Shown: piece by piece, positions 1 to 6,699 of the stretch | Position numbering within the stretch: position 1 is the first letter of the stretch | Layout: each line of letters begins with the position of its first letter | From: JAWLGW01 sp964569055 | GTDB taxonomy: Bacteria; Planctomycetota; J058 | Reading direction: 5' to 3' | Length of the DNA stretch: 7,653 nucleotides | Assembly (NCBI GenBank): GCA_964569055.1 | Contig: CAZMSZ010000359.1 | Span: 1-7,653, forward strand | Made by a program: the position numbers and the translations under genes | The notes under the pieces: generated by a model | What the model was told of the DNA's origin: nothing | Databases searched by the model: none | Seen by the model: only the letters and a program-made list of their open reading frames with translations

Positions 1-236
1 TCGAGGTCCCGCGCGCGGAACACCACCCCGAACCCGCCGCGCCCGAGCTCCTCGACCAGCTCGTAGCGCCCGTCGAGCGCGACGCCCGGGCGCGCCGCGG
101 AGGCCGACGCCGCGGACGGGGGAGAGGCCTCGCCGCCCGCCAGCGGGCGCGTCTCCGCGAGGAGACGCGGGAGCGGCGCGGTGACCGCCTCGTGCGGCGC
201 CGTCTCGTCCGTCCCCTCCCGTCCGTCCCCGCACAT
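1..236 (-). CDS. Ser/Thr protein kinase, N-terminal fragment (runs off left edge)
   Basis: The minus strand from the ATG at 234-236 is open to the window edge (78 codons). Residues 1-54 are a low-complexity Ala/Pro/Glu-rich lead. From residue 55 the protein reads DGRYELVEELGRGGFGVVF, then RARDL. This is the start of a Hanks-type kinase domain: strand beta-1 and a perfect Gly-rich loop GxGxxGxV (G65, G67, G70, V72) that binds ATP phosphates. The catalytic Lys, the HRD/DFG motifs and any membrane or sensor domain lie outside the window. The family phosphorylates proteins on Ser/Thr and is abundant in planctomycetes. ATG 236 is the only ATG near the domain. No good Shine-Dalgarno precedes it, and an in-frame GTG at 252-254 is an alternative start. 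The gene is transcribed divergently from everything else here. Kinase identity is secure; its substrate cannot be inferred. Confidence 0.88.
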   Translation of the reverse strand, partial: MCGDGREGTDETAPHEAVTAPLPRLLAETRPLAGGEASPPSAASASAARPGVALDGRYELVEELGRGGFGVVFRARDL

Positions 237-546
237 GGGAGCATCGTGACCCACCCGCAGCGCGCCCGGCAACCGAGATCCGACGTAGTTTCGCGATCGA
301 CCGCGCTCAGCGCCCCGGCCACCAGGGCACGGTCTCGTCGTCGCGGCGGACGTGCGGCTCCCGCGGGTCGCGCCGCGCCGCTGCCCCGTCTGCGGTGTCG
401 TCCGCCGGCCGGCCCTCGTCTCCCTGCATGCTGGCATGGTGACCCGCGCCGCCTCGGCAGGGCAAGGCGGTCCTCCGACGAGTAGGCACGCGAGCGACCC
501 GTGCGCCGCGCGAGCCCACCCGCTACTCTCCACCTGGGAGGACGGC
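237..546. other. Intergenic region between the divergent kinase and small ORF
   Basis: These 310 bases separate the minus-strand kinase from the plus-strand small ORF and must hold the kinase promoter if that gene starts at 236. I see no strong -35/-10 pair for it. A TACTCT hexamer (524-529) lies upstream of the small ORF, but a start site 7 nt downstream would fall inside the ribosome binding site, so it is a doubtful -10. A minus-strand frame is open from a GTG at 517-519 to a TGA at 307-309 (70 aa), with GGAGAG 6 nt before the GTG. Its last 40 codons have GC3 bias but the first 30 do not, and I recognise nothing in it, so it is not called as a gene. No tRNA, repeat array or mobile element end was seen. 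Confidence 0.5.
536..541 (+). promoter_or_regulatory. Ribosome binding site (GGGAGG) of the small ORF
   Basis: GGGAGG lies 5 nt before the GTG at 547. It is the main reason for choosing that start over upstream in-frame starts at 352 and 436, whose downstream codons lose the GC3 bias seen after 547. Confidence 0.5.
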
Positions 547-864
547 GTGCTCGGGGCGTTGGTGGACCTGGGTGCCTGGGGCGCGCTGGCGCGCGCGCGC
601 CGGCGGGAGCTGGTGGCGCAGCGCGTGGCGCGGACGCTCGGCCGCAGCGCGACCCCGCGACCCTGCCCGGCGCCGCTCCTGCTCGAGCTCTCGCGCCGGC
701 GACTCGGCGTGGTCCGGGCGGCGGCGCCGCCCGACGCGGTCAGCGCGCGGGTGGCTCGATTCGCGCGGCGACGCCCGCGCGAGGCGGCCCTCCCGCGCGA
801 GGAGCTGCGAGCCCTCGCCGCCCGGCGGCCGGGGTCGGTGCGGGACTCGCGCCGCCCGCGCTGA
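547..864 (+). CDS. Small Arg/Ala-rich hypothetical protein (105 aa)
   Basis: I do not recognise this gene. It starts at a GTG with a good ribosome binding site and ends at TGA 862-864. About 94% of its codons end in G or C (100 of 106 by my count), matching the strong coding genes of the window and supporting translation in this frame. The product is short, highly basic (many Arg) and Ala/Leu-rich. It begins with LGALVDLGAWGALARARRR, probably an amphipathic helix, followed by mainly helical Arg-rich sequence. There is no signal peptide, TM helix, Cys motif or known DNA-binding motif. It lies between a divergent kinase and the envelope operon but is separated from the operon by 162 nt with its own promoter, so it is probably not part of it. 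Chance openness in very GC-rich DNA is the main alternative. Confidence 0.45.
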   Translation: MLGALVDLGAWGALARARRRELVAQRVARTLGRSATPRPCPAPLLLELSRRRLGVVRAAAPPDAVSARVARFARRRPREAALPREELRALAARRPGSVRDSRRPR

Positions 865-900
865 GCGGAGCCCGCCCGGGACGGATCCAACGCGGGCGCG

Positions 901-906
901 TATACT
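901..906 (+). promoter_or_regulatory. Probable -10 element (TATACT) of the four-gene operon
   Basis: TATACT differs from the sigma-70 consensus TATAAT at one base and is conspicuous as an AT-rich hexamer in this GC-rich region. The best -35 at 17-bp spacing is GGGACG (878-883), which matches only the GAC core of TTGACA, so the promoter may need an activator or an alternative sigma factor. The predicted start near 913 gives a leader of about 114 nt before the ATG at 1027. It lies in the only long gap upstream of the operon. Confidence 0.55.
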
Positions 907-919
907 CCTGCGGCCGCCT

Positions 920-942
920 AAGCCGGTCGGGCCGAACGGCTT
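920..942 (+). repeat. Inverted repeat in the operon leader
   Basis: AAGCCG (920-925) and CGGCTT (937-942) are perfect inverted copies around an 11-nt loop, close to the predicted 5' end of the transcript. A U-tract is absent, so it is not a standard intrinsic terminator. It could stabilise the 5' end or be a small regulatory hairpin. Hairpins of this size are also frequent by chance in GC-rich DNA. Confidence 0.25.
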
Positions 943-1017
943 GAGCGCCATGCTCGAGCGACGAACCCGCCGACGCGGCCTGCACGTCTCACCTCCCAGG
1001 AGCCCCGAGGACCGGCC

Positions 1018-1022
1018 AGGAG
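1018..1022 (+). promoter_or_regulatory. Ribosome binding site (AGGAG) of the beta-propeller gene
   Basis: AGGAG ends 4 nt before the ATG at 1027, and a typical signal peptide begins directly there. Together they fix this start. Confidence 0.65.
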
Positions 1023-1026
1023 TTCC

Positions 1027-3216
1027 ATGCGTCTCCCCCCGACTCGCCCATCGCGCGCGCTCCCGCCCCGCGCGCTCCGCCCGCCGCTTCGGGCTGGCGC
1101 GCTCGTGGCCGCGGCGCTCGTCGCGGCCAGCCTCGCGGCCCCGGCCCAGGCCGACGACGAAGGCCCCGCCAATCAGATCCACTACCCGCTCAACGACGAG
1201 CTCGAAGGGATCCTCGCCGCGGCCGACGCGGCCCGCGCCGAGGGCGAGCACGCCCGCGCGATCGACCTCTATCGCGGCGCGCTCGAGTCCGACGGCCCCA
1301 AGGGGAAGGCCGGCGAGCTGAAGGGCGGCTACCAGATCGCCCGCGATCCGGAGGCGCGCGGGCAGCGGCGGTTCATTGGGATCACCGAGTGGGCGATCCG
1401 CGGGCTGCGCACGCTCCCTCCCGAGGGGCTGAAGCTGTTCCGGGCCCGCTACGACTACCGCGCCGGCTCCGCGCTCGAGGCCGCGCTCGAGAGCGACGAG
1501 CCGTTCCGGGCGCTGGCCCGGGCCTACGAGCAGTTCCCCGTGTCGAGCCACGCGCCGCGCATGCTCGAGGCGCTGGCCGAGCTGGCGCTCGAGCGCGGCG
1601 AGCTCGCGCGCGCGCGCCGCACCCTCGAGCGGCTGCTCGAGCACCACGAGGCCGAGATCGCCAGCCCGCCCGCCGTGCGCAAGAAGCTGCTGGTCTGCGC
1701 GATCGGCCTGGGCGACCCCGTCGGCGTGCAGCGCTGGGCGCAGGCGCTGCGGCGCGACGCGCCGGGCCGTCCGATCCATCTCGGCGGCGAGCCGCTCGCG
1801 GTCGAGGACCTGATCGGGCGCGCGCTGCGCGTCGAGTCGGCCCGGGGCGCGGCCGGCGCCGTCCCGCTGGTGCGCGGCGACGCGCAGAACCACGCCTACT
1901 TCCCGGTCGAGGCGGCGGTCGGCGCGGCCCGGTTCACCCCGCGCGCGTTCGACGCGGCCGGGCCGGCGCGCGGGTTCGGCGGCCACCCGCTCGGCCCGGG
2001 CGCGTTGCAGGGCGGCTTCGGGAGCCACTCGCGCGCGCTGCCCGTCGTCCACGACGGGCGAGCGTTCGTGGTCACGGCCGACTCGGTCCACGCGTTCGAC
2101 CTCGCCAACGGCGACGAGGCGCGGCGGATCCGGCGCCCGCCGCAGCGCCCGCTGTACGACGACCCCAACCCCAAGGTGCAGTTCGGCGGCGCGATCGCGC
2201 GCGGGGTGCTCGCCGCGCCGCTGGTCCAGGAGGTCCTGCGCGACCAGACGTTCCGCGGGATCCCGATCAAGGTCCAGATCCCGATCCGCAAGCTGGCCGG
2301 GTTCGACGTCGACCCCGAGCGCTGGAGCTGGGAGTGGGACCACGCGCTCATGCTGCGCGACACGGCCCTCGAGCGCTGGAGCTTCCCCAGCCCGCCCACG
2401 GCGCTGGAGGGGACGATCTACGCCTCGGCCTTCGCGATCGAGGGGTTCGTCGACTGCCACGTGGCCGCGTTCGACGCCCGCACCGGCCGGCCGATCTGGA
2501 CCACGTGGGTGGCGAGCGGGCAGGTCGAGCAGACCATGTTCGGCGAGCAGGCGAACGAGCCGCTGTGCGTGCCGGTCGCCGCGGCGGACGGGGTGATCTA
2601 CTACTGCACCTCGTTCGGCTCGCTGGCCGCGCTCGACGCCGACACCGGCCGCATGCTGTGGGTGGCCGAGTACGACCAGGTCGAGGTCCACGCGCCCAAG
2701 GGCTACTACGCCACCATGCGCCCGATCGTGTGGGAGAACAACGCGCCCGTGATCGAGCGCGGGGTGGTGGTCGTGGCGCCCCTCGACTCGAACGAGGTCT
2801 ACGGGTTCGACGCGCGCACCGGCGAGCGGCTGTGGGAGGCCGACGCCCGCTCGAAGGGCAGCAGCCAGGTCGACATGCGCTACGTGTTCGGCGCCCACGC
2901 CGGGCGCGTGGTCCTCGCCGGCGGCCACGAGGTGCGCTGCCACGACGTGGCGGGCGGCAAGCTGCTGTGGAGCTCGCAGCTGCGCGGGCGCGTGATCGCC
3001 GGGCGCGGCCTGATCGCGGGCGGCGCGGTGCTCGCGCCGCTCGACAACGAGAAGCTGATCACGATCGACCTCGAGAGCGGCGAGCGGACCGGCATGCACG
3101 ACCTCGCCGCGACCGGCAACCTGACCCTGAGCGGGGACGCGCTGCTCGTGGTCGGCGCCGGCAAGCTCGTGGCCCACAAGAACGGCGGCCAGCCCGCCGG
3201 ACGGAGCTTCAAGTGA
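1027..3216 (+). CDS. Exported TPR/PQQ-like beta-propeller protein
   Basis: A 729-aa protein with an Arg-rich n-region, an Ala/Leu/Val hydrophobic core (about 23-38) and a likely signal peptidase site after AQA (residue 42), so it should be exported. Residues about 55-90 and 159-207 look like TPR-type helical hairpins. Between them, LPPEGLKLFRARYD (130-143) is a motif I associate with planctomycetal PQQ-propeller proteins. From about residue 335 a beta-propeller follows. Its repeats show the AxDxxTGxxxW pattern: FDARTGRPIW (482-491), LDADTGRMLW (536-545) and FDARTGERLW (594-603), a degenerate HDVAGGKLLW (639-648), and further weak blades near 339-365 and 659-687. This resembles quinoprotein dehydrogenases and BamB, but I see no basis for PQQ-dependent catalysis, so a scaffold or binding role is likelier. 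It is the first gene of the operon, and its TGA overlaps the next start by 4 nt. Confidence 0.88.
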   Translation: MRLPPTRPSRALPPRALRPPLRAGALVAAALVAASLAAPAQADDEGPANQIHYPLNDELEGILAAADAARAEGEHARAIDLYRGALESDGPKGKAGELKGGYQIARDPEARGQRRFIGITEWAIRGLRTLPPEGLKLFRARYDYRAGSALEAALESDEPFRALARAYEQFPVSSHAPRMLEALAELALERGELARARRTLERLLEHHEAEIASPPAVRKKLLVCAIGLGDPVGVQRWAQALRRDAPGRPIHLGGEPLAVEDLIGRALRVESARGAAGAVPLVRGDAQNHAYFPVEAAVGAARFTPRAFDAAGPARGFGGHPLGPGALQGGFGSHSRALPVVHDGRAFVVTADSVHAFDLANGDEARRIRRPPQRPLYDDPNPKVQFGGAIARGVLAAPLVQEVLRDQTFRGIPIKVQIPIRKLAGFDVDPERWSWEWDHALMLRDTALERWSFPSPPTALEGTIYASAFAIEGFVDCHVAAFDARTGRPIWTTWVASGQVEQTMFGEQANEPLCVPVAAADGVIYYCTSFGSLAALDADTGRMLWVAEYDQVEVHAPKGYYATMRPIVWENNAPVIERGVVVVAPLDSNEVYGFDARTGERLWEADARSKGSSQVDMRYVFGAHAGRVVLAGGHEVRCHDVAGGKLLWSSQLRGRVIAGRGLIAGGAVLAPLDNEKLITIDLESGERTGMHDLAATGNLTLSGDALLVVGAGKLVAHKNGGQPAGRSFK
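3203..3206 (+). promoter_or_regulatory. Ribosome binding site (GGAG) of the toroid gene, inside the preceding gene
   Basis: GGAG lies 6 nt before the GTG at 3213, within the last codons of the propeller gene. It supports the GTG start, which overlaps the upstream TGA (3214-3216) and implies translational coupling. Confidence 0.55.
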
Positions 3217-4385
3217 GCCGATCGTTCCCCCCCGCCCGTCCGCTCAGCCGACGCTGGCCGCTGGCGGCCGCCCTCGGCGCGGCCCTGCTCGTGGCCGGCG
3301 CGCCGACTCCGGCGCAGGAGGCCGAGGAGGCCGACGAGGCGCCGCGGGAGGTGTTCCGCAACGTCGTCGAGGTGACCCCCGAGGCGGAGCGGGCGATCCA
3401 GCGCGGGCTGGAGTTCCTCGCCAAGCGCCAGGAGGCGAGCGGCGCCTACGTCGACGGGATCGGCCGCAAGGTCAACAACACCTACTTCGCCGAGCGCGGC
3501 GAGCACGTCGGCGTGACCGGCCTGGTCGGCATGGCGTTCCTCTCCAACGGGAGCACGCCCGGCCGCGGCCCCTACGGCAAGCAGGTCCAGGGCTGCGTCG
3601 ACTTCGTCCTGAGCGCGGTCAAGACCAACGGCATGGTCCGCAACCAGGAGTCGCGGATGTACGGGCACGCGTTCGCGACGCTGTTCCTGGCCGAGGTCTA
3701 CGGCATGGCGCCCTCGCCGCGGGTGCGCGACGGACTGCGCAAGGCGAGCGACCTGATCGTCCGCTCCCAGAACGAGCAGGGCGGCTGGCGCTACATGCCG
3801 GGCGCCAAGGACTCGGACCTCTCGATCACCGTGTGCCAGGTCCAGGCGCTGCGCGCCGCGCGCAACGTCGGCATCCAGGTCCCGATCGAGACGATCGAGA
3901 AGGCGATCAACTACGTCAAGCGCAGCTACATCCGCCCCGGGCAGAGCAGCTTCCAGCACATGCCGGGCGGCTTCTGGTACCAGGTCTACGAGAACTTCCC
4001 GTTCCGCCCCTCGCGCACCTCGTTCGCCTTGACCGCGGCCGGCGTGACCGCGCTCTACGGGGCGGGGATCTACGACAGCCCCGAGCTGCGCGGCGGGCTG
4101 CGGTTCTTGTTCAACCACCGCAACCGGCCTCCCGCCCACGACATGGAGGTCACGTTCGACTACTTCTACGGCCACTACTACGCGATCCAGGCCTTCTTCC
4201 AGGCGGGCGACGCCGGCCCGATCCCCTACTGGTCGCAGTGGTACCCGTTCATTCGGGACGAGATCGTGCGCGGCCAGCGCCCCGACGGGAGCTGGCAGGA
4301 CCTCGTCGGTCCGAACTACGCCACGGCCATGGCGTGCGTGATCCTGCAGATCCCCTACCGTTACCTCCCGATCTTCGAGCGCTAG
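3213..4385 (+). CDS. Exported prenyltransferase/squalene oxidase repeat (alpha/alpha toroid) protein
   Basis: A 390-aa protein. The frame is open far upstream (from 1389), but the true start is the GTG at 3213: it has a ribosome binding site and begins a signal peptide (basic SRSFPPARPLSRRW, hydrophobic 16-30, likely cleavage after TPA at residue 34). The mature part is made of paired helices of the squalene-hopene cyclase/prenyltransferase fold, starting with EAERAIQRGLEFLAKRQ (57-73). A QW-type motif is clear at 186-192 (QNEQGGW), and a second QxxDGSW-like motif sits at 355-361. SDLSITVCQVQALRAARNVG (from 201) and YATAMACVILQIPYRYLPIF near the C-terminus resemble the planctomycetal secreted subgroup. 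The cyclase catalytic motif DxDD is absent, and at 390 aa the protein is much shorter than true cyclases (over 600 aa). A triterpene-forming enzyme is therefore unlikely; an envelope binding or structural role is inferred. The next gene starts 4 nt downstream. Confidence 0.87.
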   Translation: MSRSFPPARPLSRRWPLAAALGAALLVAGAPTPAQEAEEADEAPREVFRNVVEVTPEAERAIQRGLEFLAKRQEASGAYVDGIGRKVNNTYFAERGEHVGVTGLVGMAFLSNGSTPGRGPYGKQVQGCVDFVLSAVKTNGMVRNQESRMYGHAFATLFLAEVYGMAPSPRVRDGLRKASDLIVRSQNEQGGWRYMPGAKDSDLSITVCQVQALRAARNVGIQVPIETIEKAINYVKRSYIRPGQSSFQHMPGGFWYQVYENFPFRPSRTSFALTAAGVTALYGAGIYDSPELRGGLRFLFNHRNRPPAHDMEVTFDYFYGHYYAIQAFFQAGDAGPIPYWSQWYPFIRDEIVRGQRPDGSWQDLVGPNYATAMACVILQIPYRYLPIFER

Positions 4386-4389
4386 CGCC

Positions 4390-6699
4390 GTGCCCCAACA
4401 GCTCCTGCCCACCCCGATCCGCGACCAGCTCGCCTCCGCCCGCCACAAGCTGCGGGCGGTGGACGGGGCCCTCGGCCTCGCCCGGGCCGTCCTGTTCTTG
4501 GCGGCCGCGCTGGTGCTCCTGTTCACGCTCGACACCTCGCTCCAGCCGCCGGTCCCCGTGCTGCGCTCGTTCGCGCTGTTCGTCGCCATGGTGGCGGGCG
4601 CTGGCGCGACCGTGTTCCTGGCCCGCCCGCTGCGCCGCCGCCTCAGCGACGACGACGTGGCCCTGCTGGTCGAGGACGAGTACCCCGAGCTCAACGGCGG
4701 GCTGGTCAGCTCGGTCCAGCTCGCGCGCGACCTCGACCGCCCCGACCTCTACACCAGCCGGGCCCTGATCCAGGCCACGATCGACCGCACGGCCGACCGG
4801 GTGGGCGCGCTCGACTTCGGCGCCGTGGTGCGCACCGGGCCGCTGGTGCCGCTGTGGCTGTTGATCGCCGCGTTCGTCGGCCTGGGCGCCATGCTGCTCT
4901 CGGTGCCCACGGTGGCCGAGTACGCCGGCGTGTTCTACCGGCGCGTCGCGCTCGGGGAGCGGATCGGCTACCCCAAGCTGATCCGCCTGCGGGTCGACAT
5001 GCCGCCGGTGATCCAGGTCGCCAAGGGCGACGACCTCTCGGTGCGCGCGTTCGTGGACGGGCTGAAGGTCGACCGGCTCTCGATCCTGACCCGCTTCGCC
5101 AGCGGCGACGCCACCGAGCGGCGCGAGATGGTCCAGATCACGCGCGCGGTGCCCGGCGAGAGCCAGGCGGCGGCCCGCCGGGTCGAAGAGGCGTTCGAGA
5201 AGACCTACCAGAACGTGACCGAGCCGTTCACGTTCCTGGTGGAGTCGTCGGAGCACGGCGTCCAGAGCGAGGTGTTCTCGGTCGAGGTCGTCACGCGGCC
5301 GCGGGTCGAGGCGTTCGAGTTCGTGCTGCGCTACCCCGAGTACATCGGCAAGGCGCCCGAGGCGGTGCAGCAGCCCGACCTGCAGGTGCCCGCCGGCACG
5401 ACGATCGGCTACGTGGTCGTGGCGAGCAAGCCGCTCGAGCGCGCGACGCTGCAGGTGATGGACGAGGGCGCGGCCGCGCGCGAGGCGCGCCGCCGCGGCG
5501 GCGAGCCGCAGCTCCGTGAGGGGCCGCCGCCGGCGCTCCGCGCGGCGCTCGGCGACCCGGAGCTGGCCCCGGGCGGCCGACTGCACTACCTCGCGCCCAG
5601 CCTGCAGCGGCTCTCGGCCGAGGGCGTCACGCCCGACCGCCTGCTGCTCGGCGAGCTGCGCGTGACCGCCGACCTGAGCTTCCAGTTCGCGCTCCGCTCC
5701 ACCGAGGGGCTGGAGTCGGGCAAGCGGCCGGTGCGGTTCATGGTGCAGGTCGTGGAGGACCGCCGCCCGATCGTGTCGATCCCCGTGCCGGGGCGGCGCA
5801 AGCAGGTCACGCCGCAGGCGCGGATCCCGATCGAGGTCGCGGCGCGCGACGACTACGGCCTGGCCGACGTGGTGCTGCGGTTCGGGGTCCAGCGGGCGGC
5901 CGACGCGGAGGAGCCGGGCGCGGCGAGCTACCAGCAGGTCACGCTCGACGGGCTCGAGACGGGCGCGCGCGAGGTGCGCCTGCAGCACGCGGTGGACGTG
6001 GCCGACTTCCGCCTCCAGCCGGGCGACCGCCTCCACTACCACGCGGTCGCCTTCGACCAGAACGTGGACGAGCAGGCGCGCTCCAAGCAGTCCCGCGCCT
6101 ACGAGCTGGCGGTGGTGCGCCCCGAGGACCTCGAGCGGATCCTGCAGGACCGGCTCACGGCCCTCAAGGAGCGGCTCAAGGCCATGGCGCGCGAGCAGGG
6201 CGCCGCGCGCGAGGCGAGCGAGGCGTTCGCGGCGGCGCTCGCGCCCAAGGACCTGCTCACCGAGGACGACCGGCGCGTGCTCCAGCGCCTGGGGCAGGAC
6301 CAGCAGCGGATCACGAGCCGCCTGATGGACGTGAAGCGAGAGCTCGAGGAGCTCACGGCCGAGCGAGAGCAGAACCGCCTGACCGAGGAGGCCTCCATGG
6401 CGCTCCTGGCCGAGCTGACGGGCGGCGCGCGCGACCTCGGCGAGCGGGCCTCGCCGCTGGTGGTGCGCGAGCTCGAGGACGGACGCGCCACGCCGTCGCT
6501 GACGCCGGCGCTGCGCACGCGCCTGGCGCGCGTGCCCGACCTCCAGCGCGATATCGAGCAGGCGATCCTGGCCCTCGCGACCCGGATCGACAAGTGGGGC
6601 GACTTCACCGAGGTGCTCCAGGAGGTCCGAGACCTCCTCCGCGGCGAGGAGCGGATCATGGACGGCACCCGGCGGGCCGCGCAGTCGGAGCATCGCTGA
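4390..6699 (+). CDS. DUF4175-like membrane protein with extracytoplasmic domains and helical C-terminus
   Basis: A 769-aa protein. The GTG at 4390 lies 4 nt after the previous stop without a clear Shine-Dalgarno, so reinitiation is likely. Three TM segments are visible, about residues 33-47, 57-77 and 153-172. Between the second and third, LSDDDVALLVEDEYPELNGGLVSSVQLAR is typical of DUF4175-type proteins. Beta-rich, Ig-like segments follow: about 194-300, about 303-460 (with LRYPEYIGKAPEAV) and about 460-556, which contains the DDYGLADVVLRF signature (487-498). Residues 358-425 are an Arg/Gly/Pro-rich insertion within the second segment. From about 575 to the end the sequence is charged and helical, with likely coiled coils (KERLKAMAREQ, VKRELEELTAERE). 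The family is related to the alphaproteobacterial TIGR02302/DUF4175 group, but here the Gln/Gly-rich tail is missing and appears in the next gene, whose ATG overlaps this stop. Its biochemical function is unknown. Confidence 0.8.
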   Translation: MPQQLLPTPIRDQLASARHKLRAVDGALGLARAVLFLAAALVLLFTLDTSLQPPVPVLRSFALFVAMVAGAGATVFLARPLRRRLSDDDVALLVEDEYPELNGGLVSSVQLARDLDRPDLYTSRALIQATIDRTADRVGALDFGAVVRTGPLVPLWLLIAAFVGLGAMLLSVPTVAEYAGVFYRRVALGERIGYPKLIRLRVDMPPVIQVAKGDDLSVRAFVDGLKVDRLSILTRFASGDATERREMVQITRAVPGESQAAARRVEEAFEKTYQNVTEPFTFLVESSEHGVQSEVFSVEVVTRPRVEAFEFVLRYPEYIGKAPEAVQQPDLQVPAGTTIGYVVVASKPLERATLQVMDEGAAAREARRRGGEPQLREGPPPALRAALGDPELAPGGRLHYLAPSLQRLSAEGVTPDRLLLGELRVTADLSFQFALRSTEGLESGKRPVRFMVQVVEDRRPIVSIPVPGRRKQVTPQARIPIEVAARDDYGLADVVLRFGVQRAADAEEPGAASYQQVTLDGLETGAREVRLQHAVDVADFRLQPGDRLHYHAVAFDQNVDEQARSKQSRAYELAVVRPEDLERILQDRLTALKERLKAMAREQGAAREASEAFAAALAPKDLLTEDDRRVLQRLGQDQQRITSRLMDVKRELEELTAEREQNRLTEEASMALLAELTGGARDLGERASPLVVRELEDGRATPSLTPALRTRLARVPDLQRDIEQAILALATRIDKWGDFTEVLQEVRDLLRGEERIMDGTRRAAQSEHR
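6687..6690 (+). promoter_or_regulatory. Ribosome binding site (GGAG) of the coiled-coil gene
   Basis: GGAG lies 8 nt before the ATG at 6699, inside the end of the DUF4175-like gene. The stop and start share one base (TGATG), the usual arrangement for termination-reinitiation coupling. Confidence 0.5.

Noticed and set aside
307..519. Minus-strand 70-aa ORF with GGAGAG upstream of a GTG start
   Set aside because: Codon bias is good only in the last 40 codons, no domain is recognisable, and the proposed ribosome binding site overlaps the region that supports the opposing small ORF. Too weak to call.
588..601. Perfect 14-bp palindrome GGCGCGCGCGCGCC, and a similar alternating CG run at 1605-1617
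   Set aside because: Both lie inside coding sequence rich in Arg/Ala codons (CGC, GCG), and such runs are expected at this GC content.
523..3177. Very long open minus-strand frame (884 codons) opposite the beta-propeller gene
   Set aside because: It is in register with the sense codons, so high GC3 on the plus strand removes stops on the other strand. The translation is Arg/Ala/Val/Leu low-complexity with no domain, and the plus strand encodes a signal peptide and clear propeller repeats.
1389..3212. Upstream extension of the toroid gene's frame across most of the beta-propeller gene
   Set aside because: The translation there is Arg/Ala/Pro noise overlapping a real gene. The ribosome binding site and signal peptide place the start at 3213.
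4249..6693. Long open minus-strand frame (814 codons) opposite the DUF4175-like gene
   Set aside because: Same antisense effect of high GC3; the product is composition-driven, while the plus strand has TM helices and family motifs.
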